A stretch of DNA of 64,000 nt, taken from the NCBI GenBank assembly GCA_002389765.1, contig DGQM01000014.1, forward strand, positions 21,126-85,125, read 5' to 3'. Both the position numbers and the translations under genes were made by a program. This document shows, one piece after another, positions 33,701-42,550 of the stretch; the stretch's first letter is position 1, and every line of letters starts with the position of its first letter. The stretch is from Bacteroidetes bacterium UBA4414 (lineage in GTDB: Bacteria; Bacteroidota; Bacteroidia; Chitinophagales; Chitinophagaceae). Below the pieces are notes generated by a model. It was not told the DNA's origin. It saw only the letters and a list, made by a program, of their open reading frames with translations, and ran no database searches.

Positions 33701-34334
33701 TGGGATGTCTCAATACAAGCCTGCCGACTCTCTTATTAAGGCCTTTATTGTAGAATACCCTAAAGACTCATTGAGGCCATGGGCAGATGCTATATTGAAA
33801 TATATACAGCAGAATATGCCTAAGGATACAGCTGTTGCCAAAGTAGATACTGTTAAGGCTGCCGGTGCGTCGCCTGTAATGGGTTCTCCGGCTGCTGCAA
33901 AACCATTGCAAAATGCTGCCGGTGGTTTTCCGCCGGATGTAGCACCCGCGCCAAAGGCATCAGCACCGTCTTATATATACAGGCCTGAAGCGGAACATAT
34001 GGTACTGTTTGTATTTGGTGGTATGGACTCCAGGGCATCGGGTTTCCGCGCAGGTGTATCAGACTTTAATACGTTTAAGTTTAATAATCTTGGGCTGAGT
34101 ACGGATTTACAGATACTATCGCCGGAAAATGGGGTGGTTGCCATCAGGACATTCCGTAATCTATCTGCGGCGCAGATATATATGAATAACCTGAAAACAA
34201 CCGGGCAGCTTTTCAGAGAATATAAGCAAGGTGAGTACCAGTTGATATTCATATCAGATTTTAACTACGAAAAGCTGCTGATAGATAAGGATATGAAAGC
34301 GTATCTGCAGTTTTACAGAGCTAGCTATAAATAA
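30714..34334 (+). CDS. porW: PorW/SprE-like type IX secretion TPR protein with a long hendecad-repeat N-terminus
   Basis: PorW (SprE) is a periplasmic protein needed for type IX secretion and gliding. The 1206-residue protein has a signal peptide (ending VSYAQ), a very long K/R/D/S-rich region to about residue 290, then a TPR body (KRRWGIPRQIVQNTFTHYNYYF, WGDDLYLLLGQAYFYRGNY and further repeats) and a C-terminal domain (HMVLFVFGGMDSR onward) as in PorW. The start is a TTG: no ATG, GTG or other TTG lies between it and the in-frame stop at 30657. PorW is usually a lipoprotein; the Cys here (FFCAIT) is not in a good lipobox. The N-terminal repeat region is the odd part. Confidence 0.8.
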   Translation: MSPQKILVFIIIFFCAITGGQVSYAQQSQKDSVAAARKAQEKAKEATAKEREKQQAEKQKALQASRDSMAKARAKETADRQAAQKRVADSIAKIRKHKTDSLSVIRKYRESKKYKDSVEKAKTVKLKTLQAARMAKVDSAKAARKKVADSAIAIRKVKTDSARAVVKKRTDSLASKRKYRESKRYADSVAVVKKLKTDSLMAKRKAFGDSLKAHRKKVTDSFAKVRKAKTDAIAAARKLRTDSLLAIKKVKTDSLTKLKEKKAKAQKAKEKEKEQKQQLAFELKIKKKQKAYTNEKMLKRRWGIPRQIVQNTFTHYNYYFNADKKMDEAVANMLRTRKDNYDSLLALFPFNPDRDSSLLASDMDSIIYKASMGIQIHDPRTKWGDDLYLLLGQAYFYRGNYGEASASFRYILSLRDKRKKKPNESESVYTKKNGKDLSIAQQDKKGVLSFLQHRSVHNESLLWLARTYTQMKQEGNAESVIDLLETDPNFPKDLQGRLALEKSFIYLNQKDYKAAATQLNIVADDNNMPNWVRMRSAFIAGQIAQNRGEYTASAGSFKKVINLNPKVDMDFYARKNLAYSMMYAGGAQEESIAALKKVLNDGKYQPYYEQVYYVLGRLSANSGNNAEAIAYLTEGIRSPKATTKQKGLSFATLGNVYYKIGDYEAAKNAYDSAATFAGAMAKDSLMELAIKRSSALVSVTAPLRTIREQDSLIALGTMPEKEMRAEVRRYIRKLQQQRADSIFKSEQVSAGTGGGNSGGSSNSPYANWYFNNTALVQQGVNEFKRKWGNRQLADNWRRNAAISSMGNNNQNSANGSSNGDAQEIEVDENGIPTEEALVALIPRTKQEIDDAHTLIRRAHMDASNAYIKDLEDYPPAVKLLDTLDRRYPNHEFKDEDLYLRYLVFIRQGKVPDARRYADELQQKYPQSKYAALVKPRETTNESQTGVNEGVFYEETYGLVLDHKYAWALDKVKQAKVDYPQGKYAKRFTIVEGISLAGMSQYKPADSLIKAFIVEYPKDSLRPWADAILKYIQQNMPKDTAVAKVDTVKAAGASPVMGSPAAAKPLQNAAGGFPPDVAPAPKASAPSYIYRPEAEHMVLFVFGGMDSRASGFRAGVSDFNTFKFNNLGLSTDLQILSPENGVVAIRTFRNLSAAQIYMNNLKTTGQLFREYKQGEYQLIFISDFNYEKLLIDKDMKAYLQFYRASYK

Positions 34335-34340
34335 TGACTA

Positions 34341-34384
34341 AGCGTGTATTTGTAAGCAGATACACGCTGTTTTTCCCTTTTTTT
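34341..34384 (+). terminator. Terminator after the porW-like gene
   Basis: AGCGTGTAT and ATACACGCT form a 9-bp stem with a 10-nt loop, followed by GTTTTTCCC and a long T run. Confidence 0.9.
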
Positions 34385-34420
34385 GACTTTCTTCGTAAAT
34401 TACATAGTACAGTGTAGCTT

Positions 34421-36673
34421 ATGGATACGATAGTCAGAGAAGCATATAATCTTAACGAAGAAGAAGAAAAGAAACTGATACTCCGCGAGTACAGGGCATT
34501 GTTACGTGCGCTGAAGCACCGCATCAAAAAAGGAGATAAAAAACTCATTCGCCGTGCCTTCGAGATATCGGCCGATGCGCACAAGGATATGCGCCGCAAA
34601 TCTGGCGAGCCATACATCTTACATCCACTAGCTGTAGCCCGAATTGTAATTGAAGAAATAGGATTGGGGGTAACATCTACCATCTGTGCATTACTGCACG
34701 ATGTGGTAGAAGATACCGAAATAACACTGGAGGATATTGAAAGTGAATTTGGCAGTGTATATGCCAAAATAATAGATGGTCTTACCAAGATATCGAACGT
34801 AGTAGACCTGAAATCGGATACTACGGTACAGGCCGAGAACTTCCGTAAAATATTACTAACCCTTGCAGACGACCCGAGGGTGATATTGATAAAACTGGCA
34901 GACAGGCTGCATAATATGCGCACGCTGGAAAGCATGAGCCGAGAGAAGCAACTCAAGATATCGTCTGAAACAACGTATATCTATTCTCCACTGGCGCATC
35001 GTCTGGGTTTGTACGAGATTAAGTCTGAACTGGAAGATCTTGCGCTGAAGTATACACAGCCCGAGGTGTATTGGGAAATAGCACAGGGGTTAAAGGAAAC
35101 AAAGCGCGAGCGTACCAGATATATCAACGAGTTCATCAAGCCTATTAAAGAAGAATTGCAGGGGTTGGGTTTGGACTTTGAGATATATGGCCGTCCTAAA
35201 GCCATACACTCTATCTGGAATAAGATGCGCACCAAGCATGTAGCTTTTGAGGAAGTGTATGATTTGTTTGCGATTCGCATCATCCTTAATTCTGCTCAGG
35301 AAAAAGAAAAAGAAGATTGCTGGAAAGTATATTCTGTAATCACCAACTTCTACAAGCCAAGTACAGAAAGGCTGCGCGACTGGATAAGTGTGCCGAAAGG
35401 TAATGGCTATGAGGCGCTGCATACTACGGTAATGGGACCCGGTGGTAGGTGGGTGGAGGTGCAGATACGCTCATCGCGCATGAACGAGATTGCAGAGAAA
35501 GGCCTTGCGGCACACTGGAAATATAAAGAAGGTGCAGAGTCACCACAGGAAAGTAAACTGGATAGCTGGCTGCAACATTTGCGCGATATACTAAGCAATC
35601 CTGATACGGATACGCTCGACTTCCTGCAGGACTTTAAGCTCGACCTTTTTACAGAAGAAATATATATATATACACCGAAAGGCGATATGCGTGTGCTGCC
35701 GAAAGGCGCCACTGCGCTCGACTTTGCTTTTGATATACACTCTGAACTGGGCGCACGTTGTATAGGGGCTAAAGTGAACTACAGATTGGTGCCGCTAAGC
35801 CATCAGATAAAAAGTGGCGATCAGGTAGAAATCATTACGTCGTCCAAACAAAAACCATCTGAAGATTGGCTGGCATTTGTTACGACTGCCAAAGCCAAGT
35901 CGCGCATCAAATACTACCTGAAAGAAGAGAAGCGCAAGATAGCAGAAGACGGAAAGGCAATGCTGGAACGCAAACTGGAGCATATGAAAGTGCCATTGTC
36001 TGCGCACAATATCCTTGAAATGTGTTCGCATTTCAAGAAGCCATCATCGCTCGATTTGTTTTATGCATTCGCAGTAGGCAGCCTCGACCTGAAAGACCTG
36101 AAAGAGTTTTCTATACATGGCGATAAGCTGGTGCAGCCGCCGAAGGAAGTGAAGATCGATACGAAGAACCTCATTTCTTCGGACGAGTTGCTGAAGCAGA
36201 AACCTGCGAAGGGTGCAGAACTCATCATCTTTGGCGAAAGCTCGGATAAGATTCTCTACAAACTGGCACAGTGTTGTCAACCCATACCGGGCGATGACGT
36301 GTTTGGTTTCATCACATCTGGCGAAGGCTTGAAGATACACCGTACCGACTGCCCGAATGCGCCGCAATTGCTTGCCAACTATGGCCATAGGGTAGTAAAA
36401 ACAAAATGGGCGAAGAACAAAGAAATATCCTTCCTCAGTGGTGTACGCATCCTCGGGCTGGACGATGTGGGTGTGATACAGAAGATAACCAACGTAATAT
36501 CTGCGGAGCTGAAGATGAATATGCGTTCTATCAGTATCGATTCTCACGATGGTATTTTTGATGGTACCATCATGGTGTATGTACATGATAGGGAAGAGTT
36601 GGACACCCTATGTCAGCAATTGGCAGCATTAGATGGTATCAGCTCTGTAGAGCGTCTGGAAGCACAGGAGTAA
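34421..36673 (+). CDS. rsh: RelA/SpoT-type bifunctional (p)ppGpp synthetase/hydrolase
   Basis: Rsh proteins make and break the alarmone (p)ppGpp in response to starvation. The 750-residue protein has the N-terminal HD hydrolase domain (GEPYILHPLAVARIV and LLHDVVEDTE, whose HD pair is intact), the synthetase domain (FAIRIIL, NGYEALHTTVMGP), a TGS domain (about residues 415-480, FTEEIYIYTPKGDMRVLP), and a C-terminal ACT domain. Both active halves keep their key residues, so it is probably bifunctional. No second relA gene is in the window. Confidence 0.95.
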   Translation: MDTIVREAYNLNEEEEKKLILREYRALLRALKHRIKKGDKKLIRRAFEISADAHKDMRRKSGEPYILHPLAVARIVIEEIGLGVTSTICALLHDVVEDTEITLEDIESEFGSVYAKIIDGLTKISNVVDLKSDTTVQAENFRKILLTLADDPRVILIKLADRLHNMRTLESMSREKQLKISSETTYIYSPLAHRLGLYEIKSELEDLALKYTQPEVYWEIAQGLKETKRERTRYINEFIKPIKEELQGLGLDFEIYGRPKAIHSIWNKMRTKHVAFEEVYDLFAIRIILNSAQEKEKEDCWKVYSVITNFYKPSTERLRDWISVPKGNGYEALHTTVMGPGGRWVEVQIRSSRMNEIAEKGLAAHWKYKEGAESPQESKLDSWLQHLRDILSNPDTDTLDFLQDFKLDLFTEEIYIYTPKGDMRVLPKGATALDFAFDIHSELGARCIGAKVNYRLVPLSHQIKSGDQVEIITSSKQKPSEDWLAFVTTAKAKSRIKYYLKEEKRKIAEDGKAMLERKLEHMKVPLSAHNILEMCSHFKKPSSLDLFYAFAVGSLDLKDLKEFSIHGDKLVQPPKEVKIDTKNLISSDELLKQKPAKGAELIIFGESSDKILYKLAQCCQPIPGDDVFGFITSGEGLKIHRTDCPNAPQLLANYGHRVVKTKWAKNKEISFLSGVRILGLDDVGVIQKITNVISAELKMNMRSISIDSHDGIFDGTIMVYVHDREELDTLCQQLAALDGISSVERLEAQE

Positions 36674-36702
36674 ATCTATTTTCTAAAGAAGCAAACGAAT
36701 AC

Positions 36703-38214
36703 ATGAACATACAAAAGAGTAGTGCAGACTTGTATGCTGCCTACAAAGAGACAACGCAGAAAGCGGCAGACCTGAATAATGCATCTGCAGTATTGGGTTG
36801 GGACCAGGAAGTGTATATGCCTGCGAAAGGATTTGAAGTAAGGGGCAGGCAACTGGCTACACTTGCATCGCTGGCGCACGAAATGCTGACATCTGAACAA
36901 TACGGAAACCTGTTGGAAGAACTGGCAGGCAGGGGCGACTTGGCAGATGATGAAAAGCGAAATGCAGAACTGAGCCTTGAAGACTATAACAAGAACAAAA
37001 AATTATCAGCTGCATTTGTAGAGGCCATTACACAACAAACAAGTGCCAGCTACAATGCGTGGATACAATCGAGAAAGGAAAATAAATTCAGCATCTACGC
37101 GCCAGAGCTGGATAAGATGATACAGCTGAAAAAGCAGCAGGCATCTATGTATGGCTATGAAAGCAATCCGTATGATGCATTGCTGGATGAGTATGAAAAG
37201 GGCGCGAGTGTGGCATTGCTGGACAAAGTATTTGGTGATGTGAAGCAGCAACTGCCGGTATTGCTTGATAAAATAAAAACAGCACAACAGGTAGATGACA
37301 GCTTCTTTCTGCGCAACTATCCAAAACATGCACAGTGGGATTTCTCTATGGATGTGCTGCATGCTATGGGCTACGATTTTGAAGCAGGCAGGCAGGATAT
37401 GTCAGAGCATCCGTTCACAACTTCTTTTGCACCAACAGATGTGCGTGTTACCACAAGGGTAGATGAAAACAACTATTCATCGCTGTTGTGGAGCAGTATA
37501 CACGAGGGCGGTCATGCGCTGTATGAACAGGGCTTGCCGATAGCGCAATACGGACTGCCATTGGGTGCGGCTGCATCTTTGGGCATACATGAATCACAAT
37601 CTCGCCTGTGGGAGAATAATGTAGGCAGGGGTACAGCCTTCTGGCATCATTTCTATCCTAAGTTGCAACAGTATTTTCCGCAGCAATTGAACGATGTTAG
37701 TATTGATGTGTTTTATAAAGGGATGAATAAAGTAGAACCATCGCTGATACGTACAGAGGCGGATGAGGTGACATACCATTTTCATGTGATGATACGTTAT
37801 GAAATAGAGAAGGGCTTGATGAATGGCGATTTGTTTACCGAAGACCTGCCTGAGGCTTGGAACGGATTGTATAATAAATATCTCGGTGTATCTGCACAAG
37901 ACGATAAAACAGGTGTGTTGCAGGATGTGCATTGGGCGCATGGTAGCTTTGGTTATTTTCCTACTTATTCGTTAGGTAGTTTTTATGCAGCACAGTTTTA
38001 TCAGCAGGCAGTAAAAGAAATACCAACATTGACTAATGATATTGCTAACGGCAGGTTGCTTGGTTTGAGGGAGTGGTTGCGAGGCAAAGTGCATCAGTAT
38101 GGCAGAAGATATACATCTGAAGAATTGTGCAGACAGATAACAGGTACTGGGCTCGATTTTAATGTGTTTATGCAATACGCGCACGAAAAATACGCCGGTA
38201 TATACGGCTTCTGA
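36703..38214 (+). CDS. M32 family carboxypeptidase (carboxypeptidase Taq)
   Basis: M32 enzymes are zinc carboxypeptidases that act in the cytoplasm. The 503-residue protein has the signature IHEGGHALYEQG (His267, Glu268, His271) and the following GIHESQSRLWENNVGR with the third ligand. The start is set at the Met at 36703, 29 bp after the rsh stop, because family members begin near there; a longer frame from 36610 would overlap rsh. It lies 5 bp before the next gene, so both are read together. Confidence 0.95.
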   Translation: MNIQKSSADLYAAYKETTQKAADLNNASAVLGWDQEVYMPAKGFEVRGRQLATLASLAHEMLTSEQYGNLLEELAGRGDLADDEKRNAELSLEDYNKNKKLSAAFVEAITQQTSASYNAWIQSRKENKFSIYAPELDKMIQLKKQQASMYGYESNPYDALLDEYEKGASVALLDKVFGDVKQQLPVLLDKIKTAQQVDDSFFLRNYPKHAQWDFSMDVLHAMGYDFEAGRQDMSEHPFTTSFAPTDVRVTTRVDENNYSSLLWSSIHEGGHALYEQGLPIAQYGLPLGAAASLGIHESQSRLWENNVGRGTAFWHHFYPKLQQYFPQQLNDVSIDVFYKGMNKVEPSLIRTEADEVTYHFHVMIRYEIEKGLMNGDLFTEDLPEAWNGLYNKYLGVSAQDDKTGVLQDVHWAHGSFGYFPTYSLGSFYAAQFYQQAVKEIPTLTNDIANGRLLGLREWLRGKVHQYGRRYTSEELCRQITGTGLDFNVFMQYAHEKYAGIYGF

Positions 38215-38219
38215 TAATT

Positions 38220-38717
38220 ATGGCAAACCTGCATCTATACAAGTACAACGAACCGCTTGAAAAAGAGGAGCTTGTATTTTTGCAGCAGAAATTCAAGAAA
38301 GAAAACGCCATGTTTTATAAGGTTGTCCGTATACTCATGGTGTTTTGTTTTGCCTGTCCGTTTCTTATAGCATGGTTCAGAGCATGGAACGATGAGCCCG
38401 ATCCGTTTTCTTACAAATACTATTTTGGTGGTGTGTTTTTTCTGATGGCATTTTCAGGGGGCATTGCATACAGTGCTTATTACTTTACACTCCGCAAGCT
38501 GCACAAGGATATATTGAGTGGTACCAAAACTATAGAGCGTGTAAACGTGACACGCAAGCAATACATGCCGCAGAATAACACCTATTACCTCTACCTGAGT
38601 TCGCCTGTAAAGTTGAGCATAGAAGTAAGCATAGATGACTACAGGCAGGTAGGTGAGGGCGATGAACTGAGCATAGAATATGCTACCCATTCCAAGTTTT
38701 ATCTGGGGTATTTCTAA
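38220..38717 (+). CDS. Two-helix membrane protein of unknown function
   Basis: The 165-residue protein has an N-terminal charged part, two membrane helices (about residues 37-57 and 65-90), then a soluble C-terminal part with beta-rich sequence (TYYLYLSSPVKLSIEVSI and EGDELSIEYATHSKFYLGYF). The family is not recognised. It follows the M32 gene by 5 bp and precedes rimM, which has its own promoter box. Confidence 0.65.
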   Translation: MANLHLYKYNEPLEKEELVFLQQKFKKENAMFYKVVRILMVFCFACPFLIAWFRAWNDEPDPFSYKYYFGGVFFLMAFSGGIAYSAYYFTLRKLHKDILSGTKTIERVNVTRKQYMPQNNTYYLYLSSPVKLSIEVSIDDYRQVGEGDELSIEYATHSKFYLGYF

Positions 38718-38744
38718 TCAATCGGGTACAAAAATCAAATGTAT

Positions 38745-38752
38745 TACCTTTG
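38745..38752 (+). promoter_or_regulatory. Bacteroidota -7 box directly before rimM
   Basis: TACCTTTG matches the TAnnTTTG consensus and lies 6 bp before the rimM ATG at 38759; the earlier TTG at 38750 is part of the box. No clear -33 TTTG is found at the expected distance. Confidence 0.6.
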
Positions 38753-38758
38753 CAGCCC

Positions 38759-39268
38759 ATGATACGCATAGGTAAGATAGTAGCTACACACGGACTGAAA
38801 GGCGGTTTGATAATGACGCATGTTGCAGGACAAAGCAACTGGCTGGAAGTTGGTGCTGTATTGTTTGTAGAAATAAGGAAAGACAGTCAGATACCACATT
38901 TTGTATCATCTGTTAAGGCTGCCAATAATGAGGAGTATATCATTACGTTGGAAGATGTAGAAACGGTGGAAGCTGCCAAGAAACTGGTGGCTAAACATGT
39001 GTATGTAAAAGAAGATGTGTTGAAAGAAGTGAAGACCGATAGCCCGTTGATGTGGATAGGCTTTAACCTGGTAGATAAAGAAAAAGGTGGACTGGGGCCG
39101 ATAGCAGACGTAATACAAACAGGGCATCAGTGGTTGGCAAAGCTGGATATTGAAGGCAAAGAAGTACTGATACCATTGGTAGATGATATATTGATAGAAG
39201 TGAACCTGCGTAATAAGTATGTACGTGTAGATCTGCCTGAAGGATTGCTGGAGGTGTATTTGGGATAA
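38759..39268 (+). CDS. rimM: Ribosome maturation factor RimM
   Basis: RimM helps mature the 30S head with ribosomal protein S19. The 169-residue protein begins IRIGKIVATHGLKGGL, the family start, and has a PRC-barrel C-terminal domain from about residue 95 (MWIGFNLVDKEKGGLG, WLAKLDIEGKEVLIPLVDDI). It precedes trmD and rplS as usual in this conserved cluster; rpsP is not directly before it here. Confidence 0.95.
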   Translation: MIRIGKIVATHGLKGGLIMTHVAGQSNWLEVGAVLFVEIRKDSQIPHFVSSVKAANNEEYIITLEDVETVEAAKKLVAKHVYVKEDVLKEVKTDSPLMWIGFNLVDKEKGGLGPIADVIQTGHQWLAKLDIEGKEVLIPLVDDILIEVNLRNKYVRVDLPEGLLEVYLG

Positions 39269-39276
39269 CTTAAAAA

Positions 39277-39312
39277 GCAAAAAGAAAAAATGAAAATGCT
39301 TTTTCTTTTTGC
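39277..39312 (+). terminator. Hairpin between rimM and trmD
   Basis: GCAAAAAGAAAAA and its complement form a 13-bp stem with a loop of about 10 nt, next to T-rich DNA. It may reduce but not abolish read-through, since trmD starts 21 bp after it. Confidence 0.6.
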
Positions 39313-39332
39313 GTTCTAATTTTTGATTTTTC

Positions 39333-40016
39333 ATGCGAATAGATATTATAACTGTTGTTCCTGATTTGCTGACGAGCCCCTTCAGTCATTCTATAATGAA
39401 AAGGGCACAGTCAAAAGGTTTGCTGGATGTGCAGGTGCACAACCTGCGCGACTATACGCCTTACAAGCAGGCACAGGTAGACGACTACCAGTTTGGCGGT
39501 GGTGCAGGCATGGTAATGATGCCCGAGCCCTTGGCTATACTGATAGAGAAGCTGCAAGGTGAACGCAAATATGACGAGATAATCTACATGACGCCTGATG
39601 GCAAACAGTTCAACCAGCAAACGGCTAATATGCTGTCGATGCGGGAGAACCTGATGATAATATGCGGGCATTATAAAGGTATAGATGACCGCATCAGGGA
39701 GCACTTTGTGACGATGGAGATATCTATTGGCGATTATGTACTGAGTGGGGGAGAATTGGCAGCGGCTGTGGTGGTAGATGCAATTGGCAGGCTGATACCG
39801 GGTGTGCTGAACGATGAAACGTCTGCCCTGTTCGATTCTTATCAGGATGGATTGCTGGCACCGCCTGTATATACCCGCCCTGCCGACTTCAGGGGGTGGA
39901 AAGTGCCCGATGTGCTGCTGAGTGGCGACCCTAAAAAGGTAGATGCGTGGAGGCTGGAACAGTCTTTGAAACGCACTGCGGAGCGCAGGCCCGATTTGCT
40001 GGATGATGATAAGTAG
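39333..40016 (+). CDS. trmD: tRNA (guanosine(37)-N1)-methyltransferase
   Basis: TrmD methylates G37 next to the anticodon to prevent frameshifting; it has a knotted SPOUT fold. The 227-residue protein shows RIDIITVVPDLL, VHNLRDYTPYKQAQVDD, FGGGAGMVMMPEP, ICGHYKGIDDRI and ISIGDYVLSGGELAA, all of the active site and knot. It is in the conserved rimM-trmD-rplS order. Confidence 0.97.
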   Translation: MRIDIITVVPDLLTSPFSHSIMKRAQSKGLLDVQVHNLRDYTPYKQAQVDDYQFGGGAGMVMMPEPLAILIEKLQGERKYDEIIYMTPDGKQFNQQTANMLSMRENLMIICGHYKGIDDRIREHFVTMEISIGDYVLSGGELAAAVVVDAIGRLIPGVLNDETSALFDSYQDGLLAPPVYTRPADFRGWKVPDVLLSGDPKKVDAWRLEQSLKRTAERRPDLLDDDK

Positions 40017-40107
40017 GCTGGAATTGCTGAAAAGACTGAATTATTGCGTAATTTCGCATTTGTAAAACAGGTGCAGGTAAAAAGATTTGAGAGATTTAAA
40101 TTAAAAT

Positions 40108-40138
40108 TTTGAATTTATCAGACTACTCATTACCTTTG
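40108..40138 (+). promoter_or_regulatory. Full Bacteroidota promoter for rplS
   Basis: TTTG (40108-40111), 19 bp, then TACCTTTG (40131-40138) is an exact match to the two-part Bacteroidota housekeeping promoter. It ends 21 bp before the rplS ATG at 40160. Confidence 0.85.
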
Positions 40139-40159
40139 CAGACCGAAAATAATACTAAA

Positions 40160-40531
40160 ATGGATACCGTAGTAGCATTTGTACAAGAGCAGATGACTGG
40201 GAAGAAAGAATTTCCAAAGTTCAAAGCCGGTGATAACGTAACCGTTAACTATAAAATCATTGAAGGTGCTAAGGAACGTATCCAGGCATTTAAAGGTGAT
40301 GTTATTAAACGTCAGGGTCGTGGTTATACACAAACATTTACTGTTCGCAAAATGTCTGACGGTGTAGGTGTTGAGCGTCTGTTTCCTTTGTACTCTCCAA
40401 ATATCGAGTCTATCGAAGTGCACAAAACAGGTCGTGTTCGTCGTGCTAAACTGTTCTACCAACGTGAACGTCAGGGTAAATCTGCACGTATCAAAGAAAA
40501 GAAATACATCGCTGTGGCAAAAGCAAAATAA
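40160..40531 (+). CDS. rplS: 50S ribosomal protein L19
   Basis: L19 sits at the 30S-50S interface. The 123-residue protein has the family pattern FKAGDNVTVNYKIIEGAKER, IQAFKGDVIKRQG, FTVRKMSDGVGVERLFP and PNIESIEVHKTGRVRRAKLF. A longer reading from the TTG at 40109 would overlap the promoter, so the ATG at 40160 is chosen. A terminator follows. Confidence 0.97.
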   Translation: MDTVVAFVQEQMTGKKEFPKFKAGDNVTVNYKIIEGAKERIQAFKGDVIKRQGRGYTQTFTVRKMSDGVGVERLFPLYSPNIESIEVHKTGRVRRAKLFYQRERQGKSARIKEKKYIAVAKAK

Positions 40532-40554
40532 GCCACCTCGTTATATCATTCAGG

Positions 40555-40586
40555 AAATCCCGCTCTGCAAAGATGCGGGATTTTTT
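40555..40586 (+). terminator. Terminator after rplS
   Basis: AAATCCCGC and GCGGGATTT form a 9-bp stem with an 11-nt loop and a T6 tail. Confidence 0.9.
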
Positions 40587-40721
40587 GTGCCCATACGCCT
40601 TGTTAATGCATCGTTAAGCGCTTGCAAAACAGATGTTAATGTATAGTAGTAATTTGTTATTAGGTTGTTATCAGAGGGAACTTAGCCTATTAATCATTTA
40701 CCTCTCAAATTAATACGGCTT

Positions 40722-41303
40722 ATGAAAAACAAACTATTGATTGCTGCATGTGCATTGGCATTCGCCACATCTTGTAATAAAGCTACAAACACAGCCATCC
40801 CGACTGCTAACAATGCTAATACTGTAGAAAGTGCAGACTTGCAATCTACAGCTATGTCAAAAAGCAGCGGTAGGCCATTTAAGGGTAGCCTCAGCTACAG
40901 CATCAACACATCATTGGGACTGTCTTGCAACTGTGGTGCTATGGCAACAGTGGGCGATTTTGAAGGTACAGGTACAGTAACGCACGTGGGATTGCTGAAA
41001 GCTAAGAACAAAACATGCGTAGCTCCCATCATAGTTAGTGGCAATTATGTAGGTAATCATGTTGTGGTAAAATGTGCATCTTTCGTTGCCGCAAATGGCG
41101 ATGAGATATATTGCAATATACCTGCTTACGATCTGTACTTCACCGCAAACGGTGTAGCTACAGGTACACTGGAAGCAGAATTTACAGGTGGTACAGGCAG
41201 GTTTGCAGGTGCTACAGGCAGCTTTACAGGTACTATGACGGTGCCGTTGAGCAATCCCGGATTGGCGGTATTGAGTAATATAAACGGTACTATCAATTAC
41301 TAA
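40722..41303 (+). CDS. Lipoprotein of unknown function
   Basis: The 193-residue product has a lipoprotein signal (LAFATSC; the Cys is residue 18). Beyond the linker it is Gly/Thr-rich and beta-rich, with repeated short pieces (GTGTVTHVG, GGTGRFAGATGSFTGTM), and two Cys pairs (LSCNCGAM; later KTCV, VKCA and IYCN). The pattern GGTGRFAGATG is common in secreted beta-barrel or beta-helix proteins, but no family is certain. It is preceded by 190 bp without a gene and followed by a terminator. Confidence 0.7.
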   Translation: MKNKLLIAACALAFATSCNKATNTAIPTANNANTVESADLQSTAMSKSSGRPFKGSLSYSINTSLGLSCNCGAMATVGDFEGTGTVTHVGLLKAKNKTCVAPIIVSGNYVGNHVVVKCASFVAANGDEIYCNIPAYDLYFTANGVATGTLEAEFTGGTGRFAGATGSFTGTMTVPLSNPGLAVLSNINGTINY

Positions 41304-41330
41304 TCAAGTCAGTTTGTTCTGTTTGATAAT

Positions 41331-41366
41331 GTCCCTGCTTCCGTACGGAGGCGGGGACTCTCATTT
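41331..41366 (+). terminator. Probable terminator after the lipoprotein gene
   Basis: GTCCCTGC and GCGGGGAC pair through 8 bases (one G-T), with an inner palindrome CCGTACGG, followed by a moderately T-rich run. Confidence 0.6.
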
Positions 41367-41491
41367 TATGTAGAATTAATTTCGTTTAATTGGTAAACTG
41401 TTCATAATCTGCTATATTCATAAGGTTAACGAGAGTATAATTACTCTTATTTAGAAAATATTTAATAATTTCGCGCAAAATTTTTAAGAGT

Positions 41492-42544
41492 ATGAATTGG
41501 AACCCTGCAGGAATGGTGGAAGAATTGACTTCTACATCGCACAAACTGGCTAAAGGCTACGAGACATTGCAAAACATGGAGGATGTGCAACTGGCAACAA
41601 CACCAAAAGAATTGGTGTGGAGCAGTGGCCACGTGAAAATGTATCATTACATCCGCGAAACACCTGCTAAGAGCAAAACTCCGGTGCTGGTTTCTTTCGC
41701 TATGCTGAACAGGCACGATGTGCTTGATCTGCAACCTGACCGCAGCCTGATGAAAAAACTGCTGGAAGAAGGTCTGGATATCTATATCATGGACTGGGGT
41801 TATCCTACAAAAGCAGACCGCTACGAAACAATGGAAGACTACATCGACGGTTATATGAACGATGCAGTTGACTTTGTACGCAAAAGCAATAAAGTAGATA
41901 AAATCCACAAGATGGGTATCTGCCAAGGTGGTACATTCAGCATGATATATGCATCACTGTATCCTGAAAAACTGAAATCACTTACTACATATGTTGCTCC
42001 ATACGAATTCAGCACCAATACTTGTATGCTGTATCGCTGGACAAAACACATAGATGTAGATGCTATCGTTGACAGCGTAGGTACTGTACCTGGTGAAATG
42101 GTTGATGGCGCATTTGGTATGTTGAAGCCAAGCATGAACATCAGCAAATACATTGGCGTGATGGATAGCTTGGGTGATAAAGACAAAATGGAAAACTTCC
42201 TGCGCATGGAAAAATGGAAAGGCGATTTGCCTGCTATTCCGGGCGAGATGTATCGTAAATACATCAAAGACCTTTTCCGCGACAACAAACTGATAAAAGG
42301 TGAAATGACACTGGGTGGACGTGCTATTGATTTGAAAAACATGACTGTGCCTTTCCTGAATGTATATGCTACAGATGATAACATCATCCCTAACGAAAGT
42401 ACATTGCCTATCATGGAAGCTATCGGCACGAAGGATAAAACAAATTATCCTTTCCCTGGTGGACACATTGGTGTGTTTGTAGGTGGTAAGAGCCAGAAGG
42501 AACTTGCACCTGCTGTTGCTAAATGGGTAATAGAAAGAGGTTAG
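41492..42544 (+). CDS. phaC: Poly(R)-hydroxyalkanoate synthase subunit PhaC (class III-like)
   Basis: PhaC polymerises hydroxyacyl-CoA into polyhydroxyalkanoate granules. The 350-residue protein matches class III length and has the lipase-like box GICQGG with catalytic Cys144, a candidate Asp in YATDDN and His in FPGGHIGVFVGG. Class III enzymes need PhaE, but no phaE-like gene is nearby; it may act alone or PhaE may be elsewhere. An octamer array and a terminator follow the stop directly. Confidence 0.92.
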   Translation: MNWNPAGMVEELTSTSHKLAKGYETLQNMEDVQLATTPKELVWSSGHVKMYHYIRETPAKSKTPVLVSFAMLNRHDVLDLQPDRSLMKKLLEEGLDIYIMDWGYPTKADRYETMEDYIDGYMNDAVDFVRKSNKVDKIHKMGICQGGTFSMIYASLYPEKLKSLTTYVAPYEFSTNTCMLYRWTKHIDVDAIVDSVGTVPGEMVDGAFGMLKPSMNISKYIGVMDSLGDKDKMENFLRMEKWKGDLPAIPGEMYRKYIKDLFRDNKLIKGEMTLGGRAIDLKNMTVPFLNVYATDDNIIPNESTLPIMEAIGTKDKTNYPFPGGHIGVFVGGKSQKELAPAVAKWVIERG

Positions 42545-42550
42545 TTTTTA

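Noticed and set aside
38750..38758. TTG start of rimM nine bases before the ATG
   Set aside because: The TTG is part of the TACCTTTG promoter box, so transcription begins after it.
40109..40159. TTG start of rplS 51 bases upstream
   Set aside because: It would place the promoter inside the gene and add 17 residues that L19 proteins do not have.
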